Shown: positions 43,875 through 51,902 of the stretch, one piece after another
How the letters are laid out: the number at the start of each line of letters is the position of its first letter
Position numbering within the stretch: the first letter of the stretch is position 1
The notes under the pieces: generated by a model
The model's database searches: none
What the model was told of the DNA's origin: nothing
The model's input: only the letters and a program-made list of their open reading frames with translations
Made by a program: the position numbers and the translations under genes
DNA from: Tardiphaga robiniae
Lineage (GTDB): Bacteria > Pseudomonadota > Alphaproteobacteria > Rhizobiales > Xanthobacteraceae
Assembly (NCBI RefSeq): GCF_001618955.1
Contig: NZ_LVYV01000054.1
Span: 62,001 to 126,000 of the forward strand
DNA length: 64,000 nucleotides
Direction: 5' to 3'

Positions 43875-44741
43875 TTAGCTGCCGGCTTTGGCCGTTGCGC
43901 TGTCACCGAGCAGGATGTCCTCAACGAGCGACGACGACACGGCAGGAACCTGCTCACCGGCGGTCGCACGGCTGACGGCAACGCGGGTGTTGGTGAAGAC
44001 GGACTCGGCACTCGCCGGCTTGGCCTTCATATTCTTCAAGAGTTCAGTGGCGAGCAGGCTGTTCTGACCATCCACATCGTCGGCAACCTTGCCCGGTGTC
44101 GCCGAGGTCAGGATCAGCGTATTCTCCGGCACGTCGATCGGCGCGAGACCACGGGAGTAACCGCGGAAGCGACGCTCATAGGGATTGCGCCGGGACGCAT
44201 CCAGCACGACCAGCTTGGCCTGGGCACCCTGCTCCTTCATGATATCGAGAACGGCCTCGACGCTCATGCCGTCGCGGCGGATGTCACGCTCTTTCCAGAT
44301 CGCGGCATCGACCGGGATCATATAGCTCTGGCGGCCAACCTGGACGCCATAGCCACCGAAATACAGCATCACGACGGTTTCAGGTTTGATCTTCGCCTTC
44401 AGGCGCTCGACAGCGCGGGTCATGTCATCGCGGGTCGCGTCTTCCACCACATCGACGTCGAAACCGTCGCGGCGGAGTGCGCTCGTCATGGCACGTGCAT
44501 CATTGATCGGCTGGCTCAGCGGCGCGCCAGCGTCGGGGTAATGACCGTTGCCGATCACCAGCGCGATGCGCGACGCCTTCGTCACGGGATTGATCGTCCC
44601 GGTCACCGTCTCGGCCTGTGCGGCTTCCAGCGAGCGCTTGTTCAGCGCGGCATTGGCGCCAAGCACCAGCGAGACCAGACCGACAAAGGCTGCGGCCACG
44701 GTGATCGAGCGACGGGATACGCGAAACTGCCGTACGTTCAT
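43875..44741 (-). CDS. Catalytically inactive caspase-fold protein (membrane-anchored)
   Basis: Protein of 288 residues from ATG 44741 (AGCAGGA upstream; ATG 44759 adds six residues). A membrane helix at ~12-32 (SITVAAAFVGLVSLVLGA) probably anchors it with the caspase fold outside. The fold shares RIALVIGNGHYPDAGAPLSQP and PINDARAM with the protein at 36.4 kb. Both catalytic positions are altered: Tyr131 (YFGGYG) for His and Ser183 (LDASRRNPY) for Cys. There is no TPR region. Close similarity in the DARRNP segment suggests duplication of one ancestral gene followed by loss of activity before or after. It faces the RND genes tail to tail. Confidence 0.86.
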   Translation of the reverse strand: MNVRQFRVSRRSITVAAAFVGLVSLVLGANAALNKRSLEAAQAETVTGTINPVTKASRIALVIGNGHYPDAGAPLSQPINDARAMTSALRRDGFDVDVVEDATRDDMTRAVERLKAKIKPETVVMLYFGGYGVQVGRQSYMIPVDAAIWKERDIRRDGMSVEAVLDIMKEQGAQAKLVVLDASRRNPYERRFRGYSRGLAPIDVPENTLILTSATPGKVADDVDGQNSLLATELLKNMKAKPASAESVFTNTRVAVSRATAGEQVPAVSSSLVEDILLGDSATAKAGS

Positions 44742-45091
44742 AACGTCATTCCTGCTCATCGTTCAGGCGCAACCGTGGGTCGCGCGAACGTCGAAATAGG
44801 TTTGAAGGGATGCCAAACCAATGAGTATTAAATGCGCTCAATTTGCGGCATCGCAGCAAACTGGTTGTTAACCCGTCGGGCCCACCCGGGCAACCGGTAA
44901 AGGTCGGGATTTAAGACAGGGTTACTGACTGACCGGGCTAAGGTCTTGAACGGGCTTGCGCTTCACGCAATTGTAATCCCGACCGATTCGTGCAAGTTTT
45001 CAAAGACTTGCAGGTGTCGGGAGGCGATTGCGCCGCAGCAGCGGCGGGCGGTTTTCGAAGCGTGCGCAGGGGCCGCACTGAAAGAAACCTT
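44742..45091. other. Divergent promoter region between the caspase-like and 578-aa genes
   Basis: About 350 bases, no gene recognised. TGCAAGT at 44991-44997 and ACTTGCA at 45006-45012 form a 7-base inverted repeat about 80 bases before the 578-residue protein. TTGCG/CGCAA arms lie at about 44956-44970. The AT-rich piece at 44800-44860 is a likely promoter for the minus-strand gene. The 64-80 kb strand has no repeat families here. Confidence 0.4.
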
Positions 45092-46828
45092 ATGGGTGTG
45101 ACTTATTTTGCCGGCGCCGCATACCACGCGCTGACTGCCAGCAAGGACGGCCCGTCGCTTTACGACCTCTGCGACCCCCTCTTCCACAAGCACACCGGCG
45201 GCGACGCCCATATCGTCAAGTTCTACAAAACTGCGCTCGGCAATCCTGCGCTCCGTCCATTGCTCTGTCGCGCCGGCCTGCCCGAATTGCGCGATCCTGC
45301 CCGGTTCAAGGCAGTGCAGCAGGCCCTGACAGCGGCGCGCGATGAGGCCAATCCCGATTGGGATGCCATCGGCCGTCCTATCGCCGAGCTGCTCGACACC
45401 GTCACCCTGAGCCATCCGGCGCCGAAACCCGTGGCCGCTTCAGCGCAGGCACCGACGCTCGGCGAAATCGACGATGTCATTCGGGCGTGCGGCGCGCATC
45501 TGCTGCGCTCGTTCGACCGCAACGGGTTCATTCCCACTTACGCGGCGTTCAACCTGATCGGCGATCCCGACATGCATGGCCGCGATTTCCTGATGGCCCT
45601 GACCGGGCTCAATTCGCGCGGCTACAAGAACTCGACACTGCTGTTCACCCTCGCCCGCATCTTCATCGCGCGGTCGCCCGCCGGAAAGCTCATCAACCCG
45701 CCGTGGACCGGAATTGCCGAACCCATGTGGGAGCCGGTGCAAATCAGACATCGCTCGGCCTATTACGATGCCTTCTTCACCGAGGCGCTGCTGAGCTTTG
45801 GCGACACCGGGCTGCCGTCGCCCGACCAGACGACATCCTCGCGCCGCGCTATCGATGCGATGGTGGAGTTCTGCCTGACCACCAGCCGCGAGGACGTCCG
45901 CGCGCATGACGGCACGACGGTCAGCGTGGTCACCGCGCTGGCGCCGCCGCCGCATCCGCGCTTCAGCCGGCTCTTCGCGCAGATCAAGCAGGACCTCGGC
46001 TTCGGCATCTATGTGCCGGACTGTGACACCACCGCCTGCTCGTTCTCCGCCGCCACACAGGCCGGCTCGACCGATCCGATCCTCGATCAACCCCTACTCG
46101 ACTTCTATGCCGGTTATCAGGTCGGCAACGGCAGCAACGAGCCGATGGTCACCGTGCCGCTCAACGACCACATCGACTATGACGGCGCCATCGTCACCTG
46201 GATCGACAACCTCGCGGGCGAACGGCCCTATGGCAACGACCTCGACCCGACGCTCAATCTCGACGTGCTCGAAGTGTCATTCCGAAATCTGGTTCGCTGG
46301 AAAGTCATGGAGACGCCGAAGCGGCTGGAAACACTGCAGCGGATCATCGGCTTCCAGCGCCGCCTCGTGGCATCAGGTGCCTTCGCCGATCCGAAATCGC
46401 ACATCTATTATCTGCCAGAACTCTACAGCGCCTATTTCGGCCGCTGCTATGCGGCTTTCCGTGAGCTACCGGCCGCAACACAACAGGCCATCGATACCGA
46501 CGGCACGTTCGAATTCATCCGCCTGCGTGTGCTCGCTTATGTGCAGGGCGAGTTGATCGCGCGCGAGATGAATAGCTTCGATGCGGCACTCGCACTGATC
46601 GCGCTCGGACATCTCGGCGGCGAGCTCGCGCATTTCGCACCTGCGCTGCGCTGCATCATCACGGCAACAGGCGAAGGCGGCCGCAAGGGTCCGTTCAAGG
46701 CCTATGAATGGAACAAGATGAAAACGCCAACACGGATTCTCGTCGGCGGTCCCGAAGTGACCTCAGCCTTCGTGCTGATGGGTCTTGCGCTGGCGCGGCG
46801 GAGAATGATGAACGGCCACGCCGCATAG
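45092..46828 (+). CDS. Uncharacterised 578-aa protein, possible terpenoid-cyclase-like alpha-toroid
   Basis: Not recognised. ATG 45092 gives 578 residues; the frame extends 34 codons upstream with low-complexity content. There is no signal peptide or membrane helix. Residues 308-314 read VPDCDTT, similar to the acidic DxDTT/DDTA motifs that face the central cavity of squalene-hopene-type cyclases and related toroid proteins. Helical repeats with small residues (NSFDAALALIALGHLGGEL near 495-515) fit such a fold. Other conserved-looking parts are LNDHIDYDGAIVTWID and YYLPELYSAYFGRCYAAF. It is encoded alone, opposite a caspase-like gene. The toroid reading is an inference from pattern only. Confidence 0.7.
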   Translation: MGVTYFAGAAYHALTASKDGPSLYDLCDPLFHKHTGGDAHIVKFYKTALGNPALRPLLCRAGLPELRDPARFKAVQQALTAARDEANPDWDAIGRPIAELLDTVTLSHPAPKPVAASAQAPTLGEIDDVIRACGAHLLRSFDRNGFIPTYAAFNLIGDPDMHGRDFLMALTGLNSRGYKNSTLLFTLARIFIARSPAGKLINPPWTGIAEPMWEPVQIRHRSAYYDAFFTEALLSFGDTGLPSPDQTTSSRRAIDAMVEFCLTTSREDVRAHDGTTVSVVTALAPPPHPRFSRLFAQIKQDLGFGIYVPDCDTTACSFSAATQAGSTDPILDQPLLDFYAGYQVGNGSNEPMVTVPLNDHIDYDGAIVTWIDNLAGERPYGNDLDPTLNLDVLEVSFRNLVRWKVMETPKRLETLQRIIGFQRRLVASGAFADPKSHIYYLPELYSAYFGRCYAAFRELPAATQQAIDTDGTFEFIRLRVLAYVQGELIAREMNSFDAALALIALGHLGGELAHFAPALRCIITATGEGGRKGPFKAYEWNKMKTPTRILVGGPEVTSAFVLMGLALARRRMMNGHAA

Positions 46829-46936
46829 TTCATCGCGCGAAGTTGAAGGTATGAAGGGGCGACCGTGCTGGCATGCGCGGCGAAATGCCCGCACTGTCTC
46901 CGGATTGTCGTCATGATTTTGCAATCAAACGGTTCG

Positions 46937-47668
46937 ATGCGCATGTTCCGCACCTTCTCTCTTTTTGTCGCGATGCTTTGCATTCCCGCACTGGCACAGG
47001 CCGCCGACGTGACCGGCGTGCCGAAGATCCGCGATGGCGACCAGATGACCATTGGCGCGACCCGCCTCCGGCTCGCCGGCATCGATGCGCCGGGCCTTGA
47101 CCAATTATGCCTGAATGCCGCTGGCGAGCGCTGGACCTGCGGCGTCGCGGCACATGAAGCGCTTGTTGAACATGCCGGCGACAAGAGCTGGACCTGCCAC
47201 GTGCTACGGACCGATCGCTTCGGTCGCTCGGTCGCCAAATGCGAGGTGGACGGCGAGGACATCAGCCAATGGATGGTGAAGAGCGGCTGGGCGCTCTCCT
47301 ATGTGCGCTTCTCGCATGCCTATGATGCCGACGAGAAAGCCGCACGTGAGGCCAAGGCCGGACTTTGGGCTGGCGCGTTCTTTGCGCCCTGGGACTGGCG
47401 CGTACGCAACAAGAAAACCACCATTCTCGGCTCGGTCAAGCCTCCGGAGGATGCCTTGCCGATCCTGCTGGCCTCGGCATCCGGCCACGTGGCGCCGTCT
47501 CCAGCCTGCCGGATCAAGGGCAACGTCAACCGGGCCGGCGTCTGCATCTACCACACGCCCGAAAGCCGCTGGTATGCCAAGATCAGCATGCGGATCAGCA
47601 AGGGAACACGCTGGTTTTGCTCTAAAGAAGAGGCCGAAGCCGCCGGTTGCCGCGAGACCCGACGATGA
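46937..47668 (+). CDS. Thermonuclease (SNase)-family protein with a C-terminal zinc-ribbon-like tail
   Basis: Secreted protein of 243 residues, ATG 46937 (signal peptide MRMFRTFSLFVAMLC...AQA). The SNase OB-fold covers about 25-135: RLRLAGIDAPGLDQ, then DRFGRSVAKCEVDGEDIS, and LSYVRFSHAYDADEKAARE. The usual catalytic Glu after GIDAP is replaced here by Gly-Leu-Asp, so activity is doubtful. After a linker, residues ~190-243 contain CRIKGNVNRAGVCIYH, then RWFCSKEEAEAAGCR: the sunset-type tail often seen in cell-surface proteins. It precedes an LssY_C gene by 53 bases. Confidence 0.85.
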   Translation: MRMFRTFSLFVAMLCIPALAQAADVTGVPKIRDGDQMTIGATRLRLAGIDAPGLDQLCLNAAGERWTCGVAAHEALVEHAGDKSWTCHVLRTDRFGRSVAKCEVDGEDISQWMVKSGWALSYVRFSHAYDADEKAAREAKAGLWAGAFFAPWDWRVRNKKTTILGSVKPPEDALPILLASASGHVAPSPACRIKGNVNRAGVCIYHTPESRWYAKISMRISKGTRWFCSKEEAEAAGCRETRR

Positions 47669-47721
47669 CATCGTGGCGCTGACGTGGCAGGTTCCCCGCT
47701 CAGATTCGATCGAGCGGAACC

Positions 47722-48573
47722 GTGGCTGACCTGCAGACGGATGTCATTGCGCAAAAACAACGCCGCAGCCGGACATTCCGGGCGGCGCGGCTGACCCTGC
47801 TCGCTTTGATCATCTATGGCGGCATCGCCTATCTGTTGCTCCCGGAGCTCTGGACTCATTACGAGCACCAGAAGAGCCTTGCCGGATTGCCGATGACGAC
47901 GATGACCGCGCAAGGTATTCCCGGCGACCCCATCAATGTCGGCCTGATCGGCGACAAGAAGGACGTGCTGTGCGCGATGCATGCTGCCGGCTGGTATCCT
48001 GCCGATCCCATAACTTTACGCTCGTCCCTGGAGATTGTCGGCAGCGTCTTGCTCGACCGGCCCTATCGCGATGCACCGGTGAGCCCGCTGGTTTATCTTG
48101 GCCGTCGCGAGGATCTCGCTTTCGAGAAGCCGGTCGGCAACAGCGCTGATCATCGCCACCATATCCGGCTCTGGAAGGTACTCGACAAGGGGCAGGAAGA
48201 TCGCCCGGTCTGGCTTGGCGATGCGACTTTCGATCGCAGCGTCGGGATCAGCAAATACACCGGCGCGATCACGCATCACATCGCCGCCGATATCGACGCC
48301 GAGCGCGCGGTGCTCGCGGGCGACCTCGAAAAGGCCGGCATGGTCGAGGCCAAATATCAGGTCACCGGAATCGGCCCAACCGTCGCCGGCCACAATGGCG
48401 GCGGCGACCTGTACTACACTGATGGCGAAGTCTGGATCCTGCGGCTGGTGGTCGCCTGCGCCAAACACGACGGCCCTCCCGAGACGATCCCGAGCCCGGC
48501 GGCGACCGAGATCAAGGACCAGATCTTCCAGGCCATCGCGAATGTGATCGGGCGTGATGCGCTGACTCACTAA
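47722..48573 (+). CDS. LssY_C-domain membrane protein
   Basis: Protein of 283 residues from GTG 47722. One membrane helix at about 22-44 (LTLLALIIYGGIAYLLL). The large remaining part matches LssY C-terminal domains: GDPINVGLIGDKKDVLCAMHAAGWYPADPITLRSSLEI (as separate segments), YLGRREDLAFEKPVG, RHHIRLWKV, and GDATFDRSVGISKYTGAITHHIAADIDAERAVL. The domain is found in Legionella LssY secretion genes and in unrelated membrane proteins; its biochemical role is unknown. It probably faces the periplasm. It may be cotranscribed with the nuclease gene. Confidence 0.84.
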   Translation: MADLQTDVIAQKQRRSRTFRAARLTLLALIIYGGIAYLLLPELWTHYEHQKSLAGLPMTTMTAQGIPGDPINVGLIGDKKDVLCAMHAAGWYPADPITLRSSLEIVGSVLLDRPYRDAPVSPLVYLGRREDLAFEKPVGNSADHRHHIRLWKVLDKGQEDRPVWLGDATFDRSVGISKYTGAITHHIAADIDAERAVLAGDLEKAGMVEAKYQVTGIGPTVAGHNGGGDLYYTDGEVWILRLVVACAKHDGPPETIPSPAATEIKDQIFQAIANVIGRDALTH

Positions 48574-48658
48574 GCGTCAAATTCAAACCACCTCACACGC
48601 GCTTTGATTTCGCGCTGCGCCATGGCACCATGGCCGAAAATACCAATAAGGATTGAAA

Positions 48659-49837
48659 ATGGTCGTTCGTGCAGGTCGTGAATTTCTCGCCATCCCCGGC
48701 CCCACCACGATGCCAGACGAAGTATTGCGGGCGATGCATCGTCCGCCGCTGGATATCTACTCCAAGGAAATGGTGCAGCTCACATTCGGGCTGCTGCGCG
48801 ATATCGGCACGTTGTTCGCCACTAAAGGCAACACCTATATGTATATCGCCAACGGGCATGGTGCCTGGGAAGCGACGCTCAGCAATGTGCTGTCGCGCGG
48901 CGACAAGATCCTGGTGCTGGAAAGCGGGCGTTTCGCGGTCGGCTGGGGTCATGCTGCGCGCGCCATGGGCGTCGACGTGCAGAGCCTGAAGGGCGACTGG
49001 AATCGCGCCATTCGTCCTGCCGAGGTTGAAGCAACGTTGCGACAAGACACCAAGCACGAGATCAAGGCTGTGCTTGCAGTGCAGATCGACACGGCGTCAG
49101 GCGCGTTCAACGACATTGAAGCCATCGGCAACGCGATCAAGGCCGCCGGTCATCCCGCATTATTCATGGTCGACACCGTGGCGTCGCTCGGCTGCATGCC
49201 GTTCGAGATGGATGCATGGGGCATCGATGTCGCCATGTCCGGCTCGCAGAAAGGCCTGATGACACCCCCTGGCCTCGGCTATGTCGCCGCGAACGATCGT
49301 GCGCGCGAAGTGCACAAGACCGCGAATCTGCGCACGCCCTATTGGGACTGGACCGAGCGCGACGGCGACGAGCACTACCGGAAACATTCGGGCACCGCGC
49401 CGGTGCACTTGATGTTCGCACAGCGTCAGGCCATCGACATGCTGTTCGACGAGACGCTGGTCAACGTGTTCCAGCGCCATCGATTGCTGGCGGAAGCCGT
49501 CCGCCGCGCCGTTGCAGTATGGGCCGATGGCGGCGTGCTGAGCTTCAACATCACCGAACCAAAAGAACGCGGCAACACCGTCACCACGGTGAAGATGGAG
49601 AATCCGACACCGCTTCTGGATTATTGCCGCGATAAATGCGGCGTCATTCTCGGCGTCGGCATCGGCGACCTGCACGGCAAAGCATTCCGCATCGCCCATA
49701 TGGGCCATGTCAACGCGCCCATGATCCTCGGAACGCTCGGCGTGATCGAGATGGGATTGCAGGCGCTCGGCATTCCGCACGGCAAGGGCGGCGTCACGGC
49801 CGCGGTCAACTTCCTCGGCGAGAGCGTCGCGCCCTAA
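48659..49837 (+). CDS. Class V aminotransferase, serine-glyoxylate/alanine-glyoxylate type
   Basis: PLP enzyme of 392 residues (ATG 48659, AAGGA eight bases before; a TTG six bases earlier is possible). N-terminal GREFLAIPGPTTMPDEVLRAM is typical of the SGAT/AGT group. The PLP lysine is Lys198 in SGSQKGLMTPPGLG, with the substrate-loop Asp in FMVDTVASLG. C-terminal GVGIGDLHGKAFRIAHMGHV is also shared. It transfers an amino group from serine or alanine to glyoxylate, producing hydroxypyruvate or pyruvate plus glycine. No other serine-cycle gene is in the window. Confidence 0.9.
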   Translation: MVVRAGREFLAIPGPTTMPDEVLRAMHRPPLDIYSKEMVQLTFGLLRDIGTLFATKGNTYMYIANGHGAWEATLSNVLSRGDKILVLESGRFAVGWGHAARAMGVDVQSLKGDWNRAIRPAEVEATLRQDTKHEIKAVLAVQIDTASGAFNDIEAIGNAIKAAGHPALFMVDTVASLGCMPFEMDAWGIDVAMSGSQKGLMTPPGLGYVAANDRAREVHKTANLRTPYWDWTERDGDEHYRKHSGTAPVHLMFAQRQAIDMLFDETLVNVFQRHRLLAEAVRRAVAVWADGGVLSFNITEPKERGNTVTTVKMENPTPLLDYCRDKCGVILGVGIGDLHGKAFRIAHMGHVNAPMILGTLGVIEMGLQALGIPHGKGGVTAAVNFLGESVAP

Positions 49838-51186
49838 GGTCCGCCCTCAACCTCGCCGTGGTCGCGGCGGGTTTCCGGCATCACCAGCCAGATCAGCAAC
49901 AGACCAAGCCCTGCGACGCAGGCCAGGCCGACAAAGGCAACCGGCGCGCCGAGCTTGTCGGCGACGAAGCCGGCCGTCACCGTGCTGAGCGACGCACCGA
50001 TGCCGGTGGCGGTGCCGACAATGCCTTGCGCAAGGCTGAAGCGACCGCTGCCAAAGGCGATGTCGGCGACGATCAGCGGGATCATCACGCTGAACACGGC
50101 AGCAGTGACGCCGTCGAAGACCTGCACGGCGACCAGTGCAAACGGATCGGTGACCACGGCGAATAGCAATCCGCGGATCGCGAGCGCGGCGAAAGCGACC
50201 AGCAGCAGCGGCCGACGGCCCCATTGCTGCGCCTTTCGGCCGACCGTCGGCGAGGTCGCCGCAACGATGGCCTGCGGTACCACGATGCAGAAGGCGATCA
50301 GCGCCGGCGCCCAATCGGCCGAGCGTGTCGTGACGACACCAGCCATCAAAGGCAGCATCGCAGCATTGGCGAGCTGCAGCAGCAGCACAGCGCAGGCAAA
50401 AATCAAGAGCGGCTTCTGCCGCACCAGATCGCGAAAACGGATCGGCTTTTTGATCTCGGCTTCTTTGGTGCCGGCGCCATGCGCCTGTGCGGAATTGATC
50501 TCCTGAGGCCGAATTCGCGACAGCGCATAAAGCACCGGCAGCGCCAGCAAGAAGGTGACAATGAACACCGAGCGGCTGGACAGCAGATAGCCGCAAGTGC
50601 CCATGACGGCGGCAGCGACGCCATTGCCGAGCGACGCGAAGCGCGCATTGCGCCCCAGCCGTTCACCGATCCGCATCGGCCCGACCAGCCCGAGGCTGAT
50701 AGCGGCGATCGCAGGGCCGAGCACGCAGCTCGCCATCGCATGCAACGTCGCTGCCGCGACGATGACAGGAAACACTGGCAGCGCGGCATAGGCTAGCGCG
50801 CAGCCGCCGATCGTCGCGACCGCGGCGCCGGCGACCAGCCGCGTCGAGCGCGCCGCATCGATGATCGCGCCACCCGGAATTTGGCCGAGCAGCGCGACGA
50901 TGCCGCCGATGGACAGCACGAAGCCGATCTCGACCTGCGTCCATTTCTGCGTGGTGAGATAGACCGCAACGAACGGACCGAACCCTGTCTGCACGTCGGC
51001 AAGAAAAAAGATGAACCAGTCGAGCCCGCGCAGGCTCTGTTTCGACGGCTCCGGACTCCGCTGCGGCTCCTGCTGGCCCGGCTCGGACTCCGGCGCGATC
51101 CCCGGTGCGCAGGCGACCTCAGGCACCGCAGCGACGTCGTCGCGGCGGGAGAGGTCAGCTGCGCGTGTGGTCGCGTGAACCGCCAA
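49834..51186 (-). CDS. MFS transporter
   Basis: Major facilitator of 450 residues with a ~50-residue hydrophilic, Pro/Glu-rich N-terminus and about 12 membrane helices from residue 55. Recognisable features are the TM1 region LDWFIFFLADVQTGFGPFVAVYL and the TM4 and TM10 regions with PTVGRKAQQWGRRPLL, related to the DRxGRR loop. The substrate is unknown; the sequence resembles drug/metabolite exporters of this group. Its stop overlaps that of the convergent aminotransferase by four bases (49834-49837), so there is no room for an intergenic terminator. Confidence 0.85.
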   Translation of the reverse strand: MAVHATTRAADLSRRDDVAAVPEVACAPGIAPESEPGQQEPQRSPEPSKQSLRGLDWFIFFLADVQTGFGPFVAVYLTTQKWTQVEIGFVLSIGGIVALLGQIPGGAIIDAARSTRLVAGAAVATIGGCALAYAALPVFPVIVAAATLHAMASCVLGPAIAAISLGLVGPMRIGERLGRNARFASLGNGVAAAVMGTCGYLLSSRSVFIVTFLLALPVLYALSRIRPQEINSAQAHGAGTKEAEIKKPIRFRDLVRQKPLLIFACAVLLLQLANAAMLPLMAGVVTTRSADWAPALIAFCIVVPQAIVAATSPTVGRKAQQWGRRPLLLVAFAALAIRGLLFAVVTDPFALVAVQVFDGVTAAVFSVMIPLIVADIAFGSGRFSLAQGIVGTATGIGASLSTVTAGFVADKLGAPVAFVGLACVAGLGLLLIWLVMPETRRDHGEVEGGP

Positions 51187-51843
51187 TTAGCGCTCCTGCA
51201 TGGTGAGAGGCGGAAACCTCAGCGGCGTCAGTGTGCCGGACGCACCAAGCACGACGATGGGCTGATCGTCCTTGTATTCCGGCGCGGCACGCACCTGTTC
51301 GCGCGTGAGATCCAGCGTGATGCTGGCGGTCTTGTCGGCCACGTTCCAGAAATGCAGCGCACCCCAATCGACCACGATCTTGCGCGAGCCGACCCCGAGG
51401 AATCCGCCGAAGTCGATGACCGCGCCGCGGATCTGCCCGGCGCGATCGACAACCACGTCAGCTATACGCCCCATGTTCTCGCTGGCCGGGCTTCGCACAT
51501 CGCGGCCGAGAATGCCCTTGGCATCGAAGGCATCGATCACCGTAACCGATGGCGGCTTGGCGACAGGCGCAGGAGGCGCAGGTACGGCTGCGTCTGGTTT
51601 TGACGCCGTCTGCGGGGCGGGCGGCGATGGCTGTTTTTCGGGTGCGGACGCGACCGGGGGCGGCGCTGCCGGCTGCACGGCAGCCGCATCAGGTGCGGGC
51701 GACGGCACGGACGGCCGCGCTTCAGGAGTGGATTTCTCTGACGACGCGGGCGGAGGCACAGGCGCGTCCGCCGCCTGGCACACGGCCACGGCGTTCAACG
51801 CCAACGCTACAGCCAATCCGGCAACGAGGCGAATTGCAGGCAT
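51187..51843 (-). CDS. PRC-barrel domain protein with Pro/Ala-rich linker
   Basis: Protein of 218 residues (ATG 51843, GAGGGAG before it). Signal peptide 1-25 (MPAIRLVAGLAVALALNAVAV...QAA), then a ~70-residue linker rich in Pro, Ala and Ser. The C-terminal ~90 residues form a PRC-barrel (DAKGILGRDVRSPASENMGRIADVVVD, then GAVIDFGGFLGVGSRKIVVDWGAL). The fold occurs in RimM and photosynthetic reaction-centre H; exported versions are of unknown function and may bind an envelope partner. It is separated by 60 bases from the glucosidase gene. Confidence 0.8.
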   Translation of the reverse strand: MPAIRLVAGLAVALALNAVAVCQAADAPVPPPASSEKSTPEARPSVPSPAPDAAAVQPAAPPPVASAPEKQPSPPAPQTASKPDAAVPAPPAPVAKPPSVTVIDAFDAKGILGRDVRSPASENMGRIADVVVDRAGQIRGAVIDFGGFLGVGSRKIVVDWGALHFWNVADKTASITLDLTREQVRAAPEYKDDQPIVVLGASGTLTPLRFPPLTMQER

Positions 51844-51902
51844 CGAAACTCCCTCACTCACGCGTTTCGCTGATGGGCACGACCCCAGCGCCAGGCGACG
51901 CG

